Positions 34,119-41,296 are shown, counted from the stretch's first letter. The stretch is DNA of 64,000 nt from Candidatus Acetothermia bacterium (GCA_024653345.1 JANLFV010000005.1:76951-140950); one strand, 5' to 3'. Notes: a model not told the origin generated them from the sequence alone. Numbers and translations: made by a program.

Positions 34119-35669
34119 ATGAAACGGGGAGAGGCCAACTTCAAGCGAGTGTCATCGTCCATCCTGCGTAGAGCGCTGCTCGGAGCCCTCTTGGCCGCGC
34201 TCATCGTCGGCTCCGCGGCGACGGTCGTGCTCACGCAGACTGACATCTCCGCGATCGTCGAGCGGGTCCGGCCCGCGGTCGTGGAGATCGTGACCAACAA
34301 GGGCCAAGAGAGCGGGTTCATCATCACCGCGGACGGGGCGGTGCTGACCGCCTACCATGTGGTCAAGGGGGCGACCAGCATCAGGGTCCTCTTGCCGAGC
34401 GGCTCGAGCTACAGCGCCTGGGTGGAGAAATATGATGAGACCTACACCAGCGGCGGCAGTGATGTGGCCCTGCTCCGGATCAGCGCGAGCGGCCTCCCCA
34501 CGGTGAGCTTGGGAGATTCCGATACGGTCAAGATCGGGCAATCCATCATCGTCATGGGCTATCCCCTGGACATGGGGTTCAGCGTCACCAGGGGGATTAT
34601 CAGCAGCCTAGTCGACTTCGGCGGGGGCCGGAAGGTCTTTGTGATCGACGCAGCCGTGAACCCCGGCAACAGCGGCGGGCTGCTCTTGAACGACCAGGGC
34701 CAGGTGATCGGGATCGTCTTCGGCAAGGCCAATGTCCCCGGGATCACGGTCGAGGGGATCAACTTCGCCACGCCCATAAACACCGCGCGGAGGGAGTTGG
34801 GGCTGAGCATGCCCGCGCCGGAGCAGCCGCCGACTACCCCGAGACCGGCAGGAATGGTGCTCATCCCCGCAGGGAGCTTCCAGATGGGGGACAGGTTCAG
34901 CGAGGGCGACTCCGACGAGCGGCCGGTGCACACGGTCTATGTGAGCGCGTTCTATATGGACAAATACGAGGTGACCAAGGCCCTGTGGGACGAGGTGGCG
35001 CGCTGGGCTGCAGCTCATGGATACGACATCATGCCCGAGTGCGGCTCTGGGAAGGGGCCGGACCATCCGGTCTACGATGTCACCTGGTATGAGGTAGTGA
35101 AGTGGCTCAATGCCCGGAGCGAGAAGGAGGGGTTGACGGCCTGCTACTACACGGACAGCACGCAGCGGATGGTCTACCGGACGGGGAACCTGAACCTGTC
35201 GAATGATGCCGTGAAGTGGAGCGGGTGTGGTTATCGGCTGCCGACGGAGGCGGAGTGGGAGAAGGCGGCGCGCGGGGGCTGCGAGGGCCATCGCTTCCCC
35301 TGGCGCGATACGGACACGATCCAGCACAGCCGGGCGAACTACTACAGCAGCTCCGACTACAGCTATGACACGAGCCCGACGCGGGGTTATCACCCCAGCT
35401 ACGCCACGGGTGATTACCCGTATACCAGTCCGGTGGGGAGCTTTGCGGCAAACGGGTATGGGCTCTACGACATCGCGGGGAACGTGTGGGAGTGGGTCTG
35501 GGACCGGTATGACCGAAGCTACTACTCATCCTCGCCCGGGACTGATCCTCGGGGTCCTAATGGAGGCTCGTCCCGCGTGGTACGCGGCGGCAGTTGGGGC
35601 TACGATGCGCCCGCTGCCGGGTTGCGTATCGCGGCCACAGCACGCCCGGCGGCAGCGGCCACTTCATAG
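34119..35669 (+). CDS. exported HtrA-like serine protease fused to an FGE/SUMF1 (C-type lectin fold) domain, frameshifted at the C-terminus
   Basis: The protein has 516 residues as read. A signal or anchor (about 19-40) precedes a trypsin-like protease with the full triad: LTAYHVVKG, SDVALLRI and NPGNSGGLLL (about 45-230). There is no PDZ domain. A Pro-rich linker leads to a formylglycine-generating-enzyme fold (about 245-510): GMVLIPAGSFQMGD, MDKYEVTKALW, YRLPTEAEWEKAARGG, GLYDIAGNVWEWVWD, VVRGGSW. After GGSW the frame is lost by one base near 35610; restored, it ends in IGFRAVRPAGQ at 35701, as in the paralogue at 41155. This final stretch is the candidate DGR variable region. The C-type-lectin end probably binds ligands while the protease acts in the envelope. 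Confidence 0.85.
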   Translation: MKRGEANFKRVSSSILRRALLGALLAALIVGSAATVVLTQTDISAIVERVRPAVVEIVTNKGQESGFIITADGAVLTAYHVVKGATSIRVLLPSGSSYSAWVEKYDETYTSGGSDVALLRISASGLPTVSLGDSDTVKIGQSIIVMGYPLDMGFSVTRGIISSLVDFGGGRKVFVIDAAVNPGNSGGLLLNDQGQVIGIVFGKANVPGITVEGINFATPINTARRELGLSMPAPEQPPTTPRPAGMVLIPAGSFQMGDRFSEGDSDERPVHTVYVSAFYMDKYEVTKALWDEVARWAAAHGYDIMPECGSGKGPDHPVYDVTWYEVVKWLNARSEKEGLTACYYTDSTQRMVYRTGNLNLSNDAVKWSGCGYRLPTEAEWEKAARGGCEGHRFPWRDTDTIQHSRANYYSSSDYSYDTSPTRGYHPSYATGDYPYTSPVGSFAANGYGLYDIAGNVWEWVWDRYDRSYYSSSPGTDPRGPNGGSSRVVRGGSWGYDAPAAGLRIAATARPAAAATS

Positions 35670-35701
35670 GCTTCCGGGCTGTGCGGCCTGCAGGTCAGTG
35701 A
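35581..35701 (+). other. candidate DGR variable region VR1
   Basis: This is the last ~40 codons of the protease-FGE gene, counted in the restored frame. Codons that differ from VR2 are nearly all NNC (GGC, TAC, CGC, CAC, AGC), as expected from AAC in a template. The interspersed GCG, TGC, GTTGCG, CGC, CCC and the final 33 bases to the stop are the same in VR2. Confidence 0.6.
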
Positions 35702-35731
35702 GGTGAGCTGGAGTGAGGCGGAGCGGCTGGT

Positions 35732-35787
35732 TTCAGGTCGAGCAAGCGGAGCGGTCCCGTCCCGGAGGGCGGGATGCGAGACCTGAA
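35732..35787. other. nested hairpin downstream of VR1
   Basis: The outer arms are TTCAGGTC (35732-35739) and GACCTGAA (35780-35787). The inner stem is TCCCG-T-CCC, loop GGA, GGGCGGGA (35755-35774). The copy after VR2 keeps the shape with a compensatory pair change. Confidence 0.6.
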
Positions 35788-35825
35788 GCGGTCGCGGAGC
35801 CGGCTGTTGGATCGTGAGCAAAGCG

Positions 35826-35940
35826 CCGCTCCCCCTCCCATCGGATGGGAGAGGGAAGCCCACAGGGCCGGGTGAGGGCCGCCGGGGCTGGCCGTCGGGC
35901 AGGTGTGCCTGCCATGACGGCAGGACACGCCCCAACGAGA
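35826..35940. repeat. palindromic repeats in the 35702-36033 gap
   Basis: CTCCCATCGGATGGGAG followed by AGGG and GGGTGAGGG belongs to the dispersed family of 13530. GGGCAGGTGTGCCTGCC-ATGA-CGGCAGG (35898-35925) recurs at 36699-36729. The gap has no gene; besides these repeats it holds the VR1 hairpin and a TATAAT at 35990-35995 ahead of the antitoxin gene. Confidence 0.55.
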
Positions 35941-36033
35941 TTGCGGCCTTTGATCGGCAGTGAAGGATGCAGAGCGCTCGTCCATCCCTTATAATGATTG
36001 TGCCGTCTCTAGGATCAACGGAAGGAGTAAGTG

Positions 36034-36231
36034 ATGGCACGTCAAGCAAGTAAAACAGTCACATCCGAAGAGTCTCCTGCTGAGGTCGAGCGCAAGCTGA
36101 AAGCCCTCAAGGAAGTAGCCGGGTTGCTGAGCGACTTGTCTCCCGAGGGAATGAGGGCGTTCTTGGAAGCCGCCAAACGCAGGCCACTCTTCGAGGATGG
36201 GCCTTCCGAGAAATGCCAGACTACCTCTTAG
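36034..36231 (+). CDS. antitoxin-like small protein of a VapBC-type pair
   Basis: The 65-residue charged helical protein begins MARQASKTVTSEESPAEVERKL and contains LKEVAGLLSDLSPEGMRAFLEAAKRRPLF. It overlaps the PIN toxin gene by 19 nt, the usual order of antitoxin before toxin. It has no obvious ribbon-helix-helix or AbrB motif, so the class is open. AAGGAG lies 6-7 nt before the ATG at 36034. Base composition is less GC-rich than the core genes. Confidence 0.65.
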   Translation: MARQASKTVTSEESPAEVERKLKALKEVAGLLSDLSPEGMRAFLEAAKRRPLFEDGPSEKCQTTS

Positions 36232-36617
36232 ATACGAACATTCTCATCGAGATCTTAAGAAACAGCCCCACCGTTCTGGCACATATGAGAGCGGCCATCA
36301 CTGCCGGACGTGATGTGCAGATCAACGCCCTCAGCTATTACGAGACCCGACGCGGCCTGCTTAACACTCTTAGAGCCGATAAGCTCCGCAAGTTCGACGC
36401 CTTTTGCCGGGTATTCGGGATCGTCCATCTCGATCAAGCAGCGCTGGATCGAGCCAGCGAAATCTACGCTGATTTGGAGAAGAAGGGCGAACTGATCGAG
36501 GATGCTGACATTCTCATCGCCGGGATGGCACTGGTCAACCACGCTGTGCTGGTGACCGATGACATAAGCCATTTCAAGCGCGTGGTTGGCTTGGCGCTCG
36601 AAAACTGGATGAAATAG
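36213..36617 (+). CDS. vapC: PIN-domain ribonuclease toxin (VapC-like)
   Basis: The 134-residue PIN protein has the acidic residues in place: YLLDTNILIEIL (first Asp), SYYETRRG (Glu), EDADILIAGMAL (Asp) and VLVTDDISHFKRV (Asp). VapC toxins cut tRNA or rRNA and block translation. The pair with the overlapping upstream antitoxin and the lower GC suggest an acquired module. Confidence 0.9.
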   Translation: MPDYLLDTNILIEILRNSPTVLAHMRAAITAGRDVQINALSYYETRRGLLNTLRADKLRKFDAFCRVFGIVHLDQAALDRASEIYADLEKKGELIEDADILIAGMALVNHAVLVTDDISHFKRVVGLALENWMK

Positions 36618-36698
36618 GAATCGCTCTCGCCTCAAGTAGTCAGGATCGCACGGTCAATCCCGGCGATCACCCCTGGAACCGGCCTGGGGTGCGCGATG

Positions 36699-36729
36699 GG
36701 CAGGTGTGCTTGCCGTAAACGGGCAAGGC
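36699..36729. repeat. hairpin repeat, second copy
   Basis: GGGCAGGTGTGCTTGCC-GTAAAC-GGGCAAGG. Compared with 35898-35925 the loop-proximal stem differs (CTTGCC/GGCAAG instead of CCTGCC/GGCAGG), so pairing is kept. Confidence 0.5.
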
Positions 36730-36740
36730 CTTGATATCCC

Positions 36741-36769
36741 TTGCCCCACTTTACTTCATCAACTATAAT
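36741..36769 (+). promoter_or_regulatory. promoter of the RelBE-type module
   Basis: TTGCCC (36741-36746), 17 bp, TATAAT (36764-36769), 31 nt upstream of the antitoxin start. Confidence 0.6.
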
Positions 36770-36805
36770 GCTCAACGGACGATCCGACACAAGGTGAGGA
36801 TGGCG

Positions 36806-37015
36806 ATGCTGAAGATCAAGAAGCGCTACGTCGTCAATGAGCGCAACGAGCCCGTGGCCGTGCAGCTTGATCTGGAAACCTTCGCCAAGATCGAGCGCCT
36901 GCTGGAAGACTATGCCCTGGGGCAAAGCATAAGAGCAGTCAAAGACGAACGCTCCCTGGATTTGAGAGAGGCCCAGCGGCGCTATGCGCGCCTGAAGAAA
37001 ACCGGCAATGAATGA
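36806..37015 (+). CDS. antitoxin of a RelBE/ParDE-type module
   Basis: The protein has 69 residues. MLKIKKRYVVNERNEPVAVQLDLETFAKIERLLEDY shows the beta-strand plus helix layout of Phd/RelB-like antitoxins, followed by a charged helix that should wrap the toxin. GAGG lies 6 nt before ATG 36806; ATG 36800 is possible. It overlaps the toxin by ATGA, so the two are coupled and probably autoregulated by the complex. Confidence 0.8.
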   Translation: MLKIKKRYVVNERNEPVAVQLDLETFAKIERLLEDYALGQSIRAVKDERSLDLREAQRRYARLKKTGNE

Positions 37016-37290
37016 ACTGGCAAGTTGTCTATAAGCCCACCTTCCTTAGGGAGTTGGCACGACTCCCAGCGGAGGTGCGCGCACGGGTTGAGACCTTTGC
37101 TTTTGAGGTGATGCCCAGGACAACCAATCCCTATGCTCTGTCAGGCGTCGAGAAGCTCAAAGGGTATCGGGAATATTACAAAGTGCGTTTCGGAGACTAT
37201 CGTATTGGCCTCAGGTTCGACAAGAAAGCCAAGACAATCGAATTCTGCAGAGTCTTACATCGCCGTGATCTGTATCGTTACTTCCCTTGA
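37012..37290 (+). CDS. relE: RelE/ParE-family toxin
   Basis: The 92-residue protein has WQVVYKPTFLRELARLPAEVR, KLKGYREYYKVRFGDYRIGLRFD and FCRVLHRRDLYRYFP, which fit the RelE fold; basic and Tyr residues near the end are the usual mRNA-cleavage residues of the RelE branch. It probably cleaves ribosome-bound mRNA; a ParE-like gyrase role cannot be excluded. It ends only 15 nt before the mnmA GTG/ATG region. Confidence 0.87.
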   Translation: MNWQVVYKPTFLRELARLPAEVRARVETFAFEVMPRTTNPYALSGVEKLKGYREYYKVRFGDYRIGLRFDKKAKTIEFCRVLHRRDLYRYFP

Positions 37291-37296
37291 TATAAT
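37289..37296 (+). promoter_or_regulatory. extended -10 promoter of mnmA
   Basis: TGATATAAT (TATAAT at 37291-37296) overlaps the relE stop codon. The predicted start near 37303 is 3 nt from the ATG at 37306, so mnmA should be read from a leaderless mRNA. Confidence 0.5.
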
Positions 37297-37305
37297 CTCG
37301 CTGTG

Positions 37306-38373
37306 ATGCGCGTCCTGGTGGCGATGAGCGGTGGGGTCGATTCAAGTGTCGCGGCCCTCCTGCTCAAGAGGGAAGGGCACGAGGTCCTCGGCGCGACCCT
37401 GAACCTCTGGAGCTACGCCGGGCGGCTCGAACCCTACAACAACTGCTGCTCCCTCGAGGTCGCGGCCGTAGCCAAGCAGTTGGGCATCGAGCACCATTTC
37501 CTAGATTATGGCCGGCTCTTCGAGCGGGAGGTCGTCCGCCGGACGATTCAGAAATATCTGCGCGGGCGGACCCCGAACCCCTGCATCTGGTGCAACGCGC
37601 TCGTCCGGTTCCCCGCGCTGTTGGCCGAGGCCGAGCGGCTGGGCTGCGACTACCTCGCCACCGGGCACTATGCCCGGGTCATCAAAGAGAACGGAGTTCA
37701 TCACCTCCTCCGCGGCCGCGACCTCGAGAAGGACCAGTCTTACTTCCTCTACCGGCTCACCCAAAGGGAGCTCGCCAAGCTCATCTTCCCTGTCGGGGAT
37801 TATCTCAAGGAGGAGGTCTTCACCATTGCCAAGGAGTCCGGCCTCCTGGTCAAGCCCCGTGAGAGCCAGGACCTTTGCTTCGTCCCTGATAACGACTATC
37901 GCCGGTTCTTGCTGGACCACTCCAGGGACGGGATCCGGCCGGGCGAGATCGTCGATACCTCGGGCCGGGTCCTGGGCCGGCATGAGGGGCTCCCATTCTA
38001 TACCATCGGCCAGCGGCGGGGCCTGGGGCTCGCCTCGGGCGAGCGGCTCTATGTCCTGGCCCTCGAGCCCGAGCGGAATAGGCTGATCGTCGGCCCGGAG
38101 GAGGCCCTCTACTCCCGCGGCCTGATCGCCTCGGAGGTCAATTGGCTCGGCGGCCCGCCCGGCGCGGGCGAGCTTGAGGTCGAGGTCAAGGTCCGCTATC
38201 GCACCCCTCCGGCGAGGGCGCGGGTCGAGCCCCTCGGCGACGGCCGGGCGCGGGTCATCTTCGCCGAGCCGCAGCGGGCCATCACCCTCGGCCAGGCGGC
38301 CGTCTTCTATCGGGACGAGCGGGTCCTCGGCGGTGGGGTGATCGAGAGAATCTTGAGCGATGCTGAGGCTTAG
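37306..38373 (+). CDS. mnmA: tRNA-specific 2-thiouridylase
   Basis: The 355-residue protein has the PP-loop VLVAMSGGVDSSVAALLL, the catalytic cysteines in NPCIWCNALVRF and RESQDLCFV, LATGHYARV and the C-terminal barrel with FYTIGQRRGLGLASG. It makes 2-thiouridine at position 34 of tRNA-Lys, -Glu and -Gln. ATG 37306 is preferred; GTG 37303 is adjacent. It overlaps the ABC ATPase by 14 nt. Confidence 0.96.
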   Translation: MRVLVAMSGGVDSSVAALLLKREGHEVLGATLNLWSYAGRLEPYNNCCSLEVAAVAKQLGIEHHFLDYGRLFEREVVRRTIQKYLRGRTPNPCIWCNALVRFPALLAEAERLGCDYLATGHYARVIKENGVHHLLRGRDLEKDQSYFLYRLTQRELAKLIFPVGDYLKEEVFTIAKESGLLVKPRESQDLCFVPDNDYRRFLLDHSRDGIRPGEIVDTSGRVLGRHEGLPFYTIGQRRGLGLASGERLYVLALEPERNRLIVGPEEALYSRGLIASEVNWLGGPPGAGELEVEVKVRYRTPPARARVEPLGDGRARVIFAEPQRAITLGQAAVFYRDERVLGGGVIERILSDAEA

Positions 38374-39112
38374 CGGGATCGAGAAGGGCATCCTCCGGAA
38401 TGGCCTCCCCCTCAAGGTCCTCGCCGGGCTCGACCTCGAGGTCGGGGAGGGGGAGTTCGTCTCGCTCCTCGGGCCGAGCGGCTGCGGGAAGACGACCCTA
38501 CTCAACATCGTCGCCGGGCTCATCCGGCCCGACTCGGGGCGGATCTTCTTCAACGGGCGGGAGGTCTCGAGCTGCCGCGGCCATGTAGCCTACATGCAGC
38601 AAGACGACCTTCTCTTGCCCTGGCGGACGGCCCTGGAGAACGCCATTCTCGGGCCGGAGCTGAAGGGGGCCGATCTCCACCGGGCACGGCACGAGGCCGA
38701 GGGGCTCTTCCACCGCTTCGGGCTCGAAGGCTTCGAGGACCACTACCCCGCGGAGCTCTCGGGCGGGATGCGCCAGCGGGTGGCCCTGATCCGGACCTTG
38801 CTCACCGGGAAGAGGCTCTTCCTCCTCGATGAGCCCTTCGGCTCGCTCGATGCCATGACCCGCTCCGTCCTCCACCGCTACCTCCTCGGGGTCTTTGAGG
38901 AGTTCGAGAAGACGATCCTCTTCGTCACCCACGACCTGGAGGAGGCCCTCCTCCTCTCCGATCGGGTCTATCTTCTCACCGCCCGGCCCGCCCGGGTCAA
39001 GGCCCTCCTCGAGGTCCCGCTCCCCAGGCCGCGGGACCGCGGAGAGCCCAGGTTCATCCGGCTGGAGCGGGAGCTCGAGCGCTTGGTCCAGGAGGAGCTC
39101 CATGTGGCCTAA
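38360..39112 (+). CDS. ABC transporter ATP-binding protein (NitT/TauT type)
   Basis: The 250-residue protein has Walker A GPSGCGKTTLLN, a Q-loop in VAYMQQDDLLLPWRTALEN, signature ELSGGMRQRVALIR, Walker B LFLLDEPFGSLD and switch VTHDLEEALLLSDRV. The DDLLLPWRT and EEALLLSDRVYLL motifs mark the nitrate/sulfonate/thiamine-precursor import class. It overlaps both mnmA and the permease. No periplasmic binding protein follows. Confidence 0.92.
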   Translation: MLRLSGIEKGILRNGLPLKVLAGLDLEVGEGEFVSLLGPSGCGKTTLLNIVAGLIRPDSGRIFFNGREVSSCRGHVAYMQQDDLLLPWRTALENAILGPELKGADLHRARHEAEGLFHRFGLEGFEDHYPAELSGGMRQRVALIRTLLTGKRLFLLDEPFGSLDAMTRSVLHRYLLGVFEEFEKTILFVTHDLEEALLLSDRVYLLTARPARVKALLEVPLPRPRDRGEPRFIRLERELERLVQEELHVA

Positions 39113-39860
39113 GGCTCGAGATTACCTCCCTCCGCTCGGGCTCCTCCTCGCCCTCTTTGGGCTCTGGGAGCTGGTGGCCTGGCGGCTCGAATTGCCCTTC
39201 ATCCTCCCCGCCCCGAGCGCGATCTTCATCAGGATGGCCTCGGACTGGCTCCTCCTCCTCCGCCATGCCTTAGTGACGCTTGAGGAGGTCCTCTTGGGGC
39301 TCGCGATCGCCTTTATTTTCGGGCTCGCCCTGGCCTTGCTCATCTTCCACTCCAAGACCCTCGAGCGGGCCATCTATCCCCTGGTCATCGCCGTCCAGAA
39401 TGTCCCGGTCTTCGCGATCGCCCCGATCCTGGTCCTCTGGCTCGGCTATGGCCTCTTCTCGAAGGTGGCCGTGGCCGCGTTGATCATCTTCTTCCCGCTG
39501 GTGGTGAACACCGTCGACGGGCTTCGCTCGACCGATCGCGGGCTCGTGGACTTATTCAGGGTGCTTGAGGCCAGCCGGGGCCAGCTCCTCCTCAAGCTCC
39601 ATTTGCCCCACGCACTACCGTTCATCCTCTCCGGCTGCAAGGTCGGGGTCACCCTCGCGGTCGTCGGCGCTGTCATTGGCGAGTGGGTCGGCTCGAACGC
39701 CGGCTTAGGCTTCCTGATGGTCCAGGCGAACGCCCGGCTCAAGATTGATCTTCTATTTGCGGCCATCTTCTGGCTCGCGGCCCTGAGCATCGCGCTCTTC
39801 GGCCTCGTCTCAGCCATCGAGCGGGCGGCGCTGCCGTGGCGGAGGGTTGGACAGGGATGA
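39102..39860 (+). CDS. ABC transporter permease (NitT/TauT type)
   Basis: The 252-residue protein has about six membrane helices and the BPD inner-membrane motif ending in LPHALPFILSGCKVGVTLAVVGAVIGEWVG. It pairs with the ATPase it overlaps by 11 nt; AGGAGG lies 6-7 nt before the ATG. The usual third gene, a secreted binding protein, is absent; downstream are 217 bp without a clear gene and then a decayed gene. The substrate is unknown. Confidence 0.9.
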   Translation: MWPKARDYLPPLGLLLALFGLWELVAWRLELPFILPAPSAIFIRMASDWLLLLRHALVTLEEVLLGLAIAFIFGLALALLIFHSKTLERAIYPLVIAVQNVPVFAIAPILVLWLGYGLFSKVAVAALIIFFPLVVNTVDGLRSTDRGLVDLFRVLEASRGQLLLKLHLPHALPFILSGCKVGVTLAVVGAVIGEWVGSNAGLGFLMVQANARLKIDLLFAAIFWLAALSIALFGLVSAIERAALPWRRVGQG

Positions 39861-40077
39861 GCAGAAGCGAGCTGCTACTTTGTCAGGGAAGAGGAGAGTG
39901 TGCTATGATGACTTTGTCGCCCGTTCTGGCTGAAGTGGGCCGGGAGAGGGCCAGGCAGAGAGGGTTGAAGCGCTAGCGGTAAAGTTCATCCCTTTGTGGC
40001 GGCAGACTTAAGACACAACTGGAGTGAAGCTCCCTTCCTTCCCCGCCCGAGCCCGTTGGGCCGCAAAAGGAGGTTCT

Positions 40078-40312
40078 ATGCGCATCGCAAAGCTTATCGG
40101 GACCGGCGCGGCCTTGGGGCTTCTAGCCCTTCTCATCTTAGCTGCGGGGGAATGGCAGACAAAGTGGGTTAGCCCAGGGTTGCACCGTTAATTCTGTCAT
40201 CTGTTTGGCTGAGGGCAGTTGGCAGGAGAACCTCACGATCAGAACGGACAACCTGATCATGCGTGGGCAGGGACCCAGCCGGACCTTCGTGACTGGTTCG
40301 TTCCTGATTTAA
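40078..40312 (+). pseudogene. decayed 5' part of a beta-helix-FGE gene
   Basis: AAAAGGAGG precedes an ATG that opens a clean signal peptide (MRIAKLIGTGAALGLLALLILAA), but this frame stops at 40191. The +1 frame, entered at a run of five G, continues GCTVNSVICLAEGSWQENL, RTDNLIMRGQGPSRTF and then a TAA at 40310-40312. That frame then runs without break into VAGQFTVESLTLQSS and the FGE domain. These phrases are the first coils of a parallel beta-helix. The original product was probably signal peptide, beta-helix, then FGE domain. Confidence 0.65.
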
Positions 40313-41155
40313 GTGGCCGGCCAATTCACTGTGGAAAGCCTGACTCTCCAGAGTAGTGTGGCCGGGGCAGCGCCGTCAGGGATGGTGCTGATCCCGGCGG
40401 GGAGCTTCGAGATGGGGGACAGCTTCGGCGAGGGGGACCCCGACGAGCGGCCCGTGCACAAGGTCTTTGTGAGCGCGTTCTACATGGACAAGTATGAGGT
40501 GACCAAGGCCCTGTGGGACGAGGTGGCCAACTGGGCGGCGGTGCACGGCTACGACATCGGGCCGAGTAGCGGTTCAGGAAATGGGGCAAACCACCCGGTC
40601 ACCGACGTGTCGTGGTATGAGGCGGTGAAATGGGCCAATGCGCGTAGTGAGAGGGAAGGCTTGACGCCGTGCTACTACACCAGTTCAAGCCAATCCACGG
40701 TCTACCGGACGGGGGGTGTGGATGTGCCGATAGAGTGCGTGAAGTGGAGTGGGTGCGGGTGTCGGTTGCCGACGGAGGCGGAGTGGGAGAAGGCCGCAAG
40801 AGGCGGCTTATCAGGCCAGCGCTACCCGTGGGGCAATGACATCGACTGTGCGAGAGCCAATTACTACCCTTGCGTTGGTAACACGACCCCGGTGGGGAGC
40901 TACCCGCCTAATGGGTATGGGCTCTACGACATGGCAGGGAACGTGTGGGAGTGGGTGTGGGACTGGCACGACTCGGGTTATTACTCGCGTTCGCCGGAGG
41001 CTGACCCCCGTGGCCCGGCGTCGGGCTCGTTCCGCGTGTTACGCGGCGGCAGTTGGTTCATCATCGCGTCCTACTGCCAGGTTGCGACTCGCGGCGGCGG
41101 CGCGCCCGGCCGCGCCTGCATGGGCTTCCGGGCTGTGCGGCCTGCAGGTCAGTGA
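40313..41155 (+). CDS. FGE/SUMF1 (C-type lectin fold) domain protein, remnant of a larger gene
   Basis: The frame gives 280 residues from GTG 40313 and is closely related to the FGE half of the gene at 34119: GMVLIPAGSFEMGD, MDKYEVTKALWDEVA, CRLPTEAEWEKAARGG, GLYDMAGNVWEWVWD, VLRGGSW, GFRAVRPAGQ. The reading frame is intact to the end. There is no signal peptide of its own; the upstream signal is out of frame, so it may not be made or exported. The last codons form VR2. Confidence 0.75.
   Translation: MAGQFTVESLTLQSSVAGAAPSGMVLIPAGSFEMGDSFGEGDPDERPVHKVFVSAFYMDKYEVTKALWDEVANWAAVHGYDIGPSSGSGNGANHPVTDVSWYEAVKWANARSEREGLTPCYYTSSSQSTVYRTGGVDVPIECVKWSGCGCRLPTEAEWEKAARGGLSGQRYPWGNDIDCARANYYPCVGNTTPVGSYPPNGYGLYDMAGNVWEWVWDWHDSGYYSRSPEADPRGPASGSFRVLRGGSWFIIASYCQVATRGGGAPGRACMGFRAVRPAGQ
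41041..41155 (+). other. candidate DGR variable region VR2
   Basis: After GGSW, variable codons are TTC, ATC, ATC, TCC, TAC, ACT, GGC (x3), GGC, CGC, GCC, TGC and ATG. Against VR1 nearly all differences can be explained by an A in a common template (for example AAT giving TAT/ACT, CAG/CGG, ACG/GCG, ATA/ATG). VR2 is two codons shorter in the last block. Confidence 0.6.
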
Positions 41156-41179
41156 GGTGAGCTGAGGCGGAGCGGCGGA

Positions 41180-41234
41180 TTCCGGTCGAGCCAGCGGAGC
41201 GGTCCCGCCCGGAGGGCGGGAGGCGAGACCGGAA
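41180..41234. other. nested hairpin downstream of VR2
   Basis: The outer arms are TTCCGGTC (41180-41187) and GACCGGAA (41227-41234). The inner stem is a perfect TCCCGCCC, loop GGA, GGGCGGGA (41203-41221). Compared with VR1 an A-T pair has become C-G. Confidence 0.6.
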
Positions 41235-41296
41235 GCGGACGCGGAGCTGGGGCTTTCGCCTCGTGAGGACAGCGCCCTAGATAGGTGCACAGAATA

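Noticed and set aside
36632-36925. 97-codon minus-strand frame across the RelBE promoter
   Set aside because: It is antisense to the antitoxin and covers its promoter; no family.
39857-39976. 39-codon frame starting in an ATGA overlap with the ABC permease
   Set aside because: The overlap is suggestive, but the product (MSRSELLLCQGRGECAM...) has no signal or fold and no binding-protein features. Kept out as unsupported.
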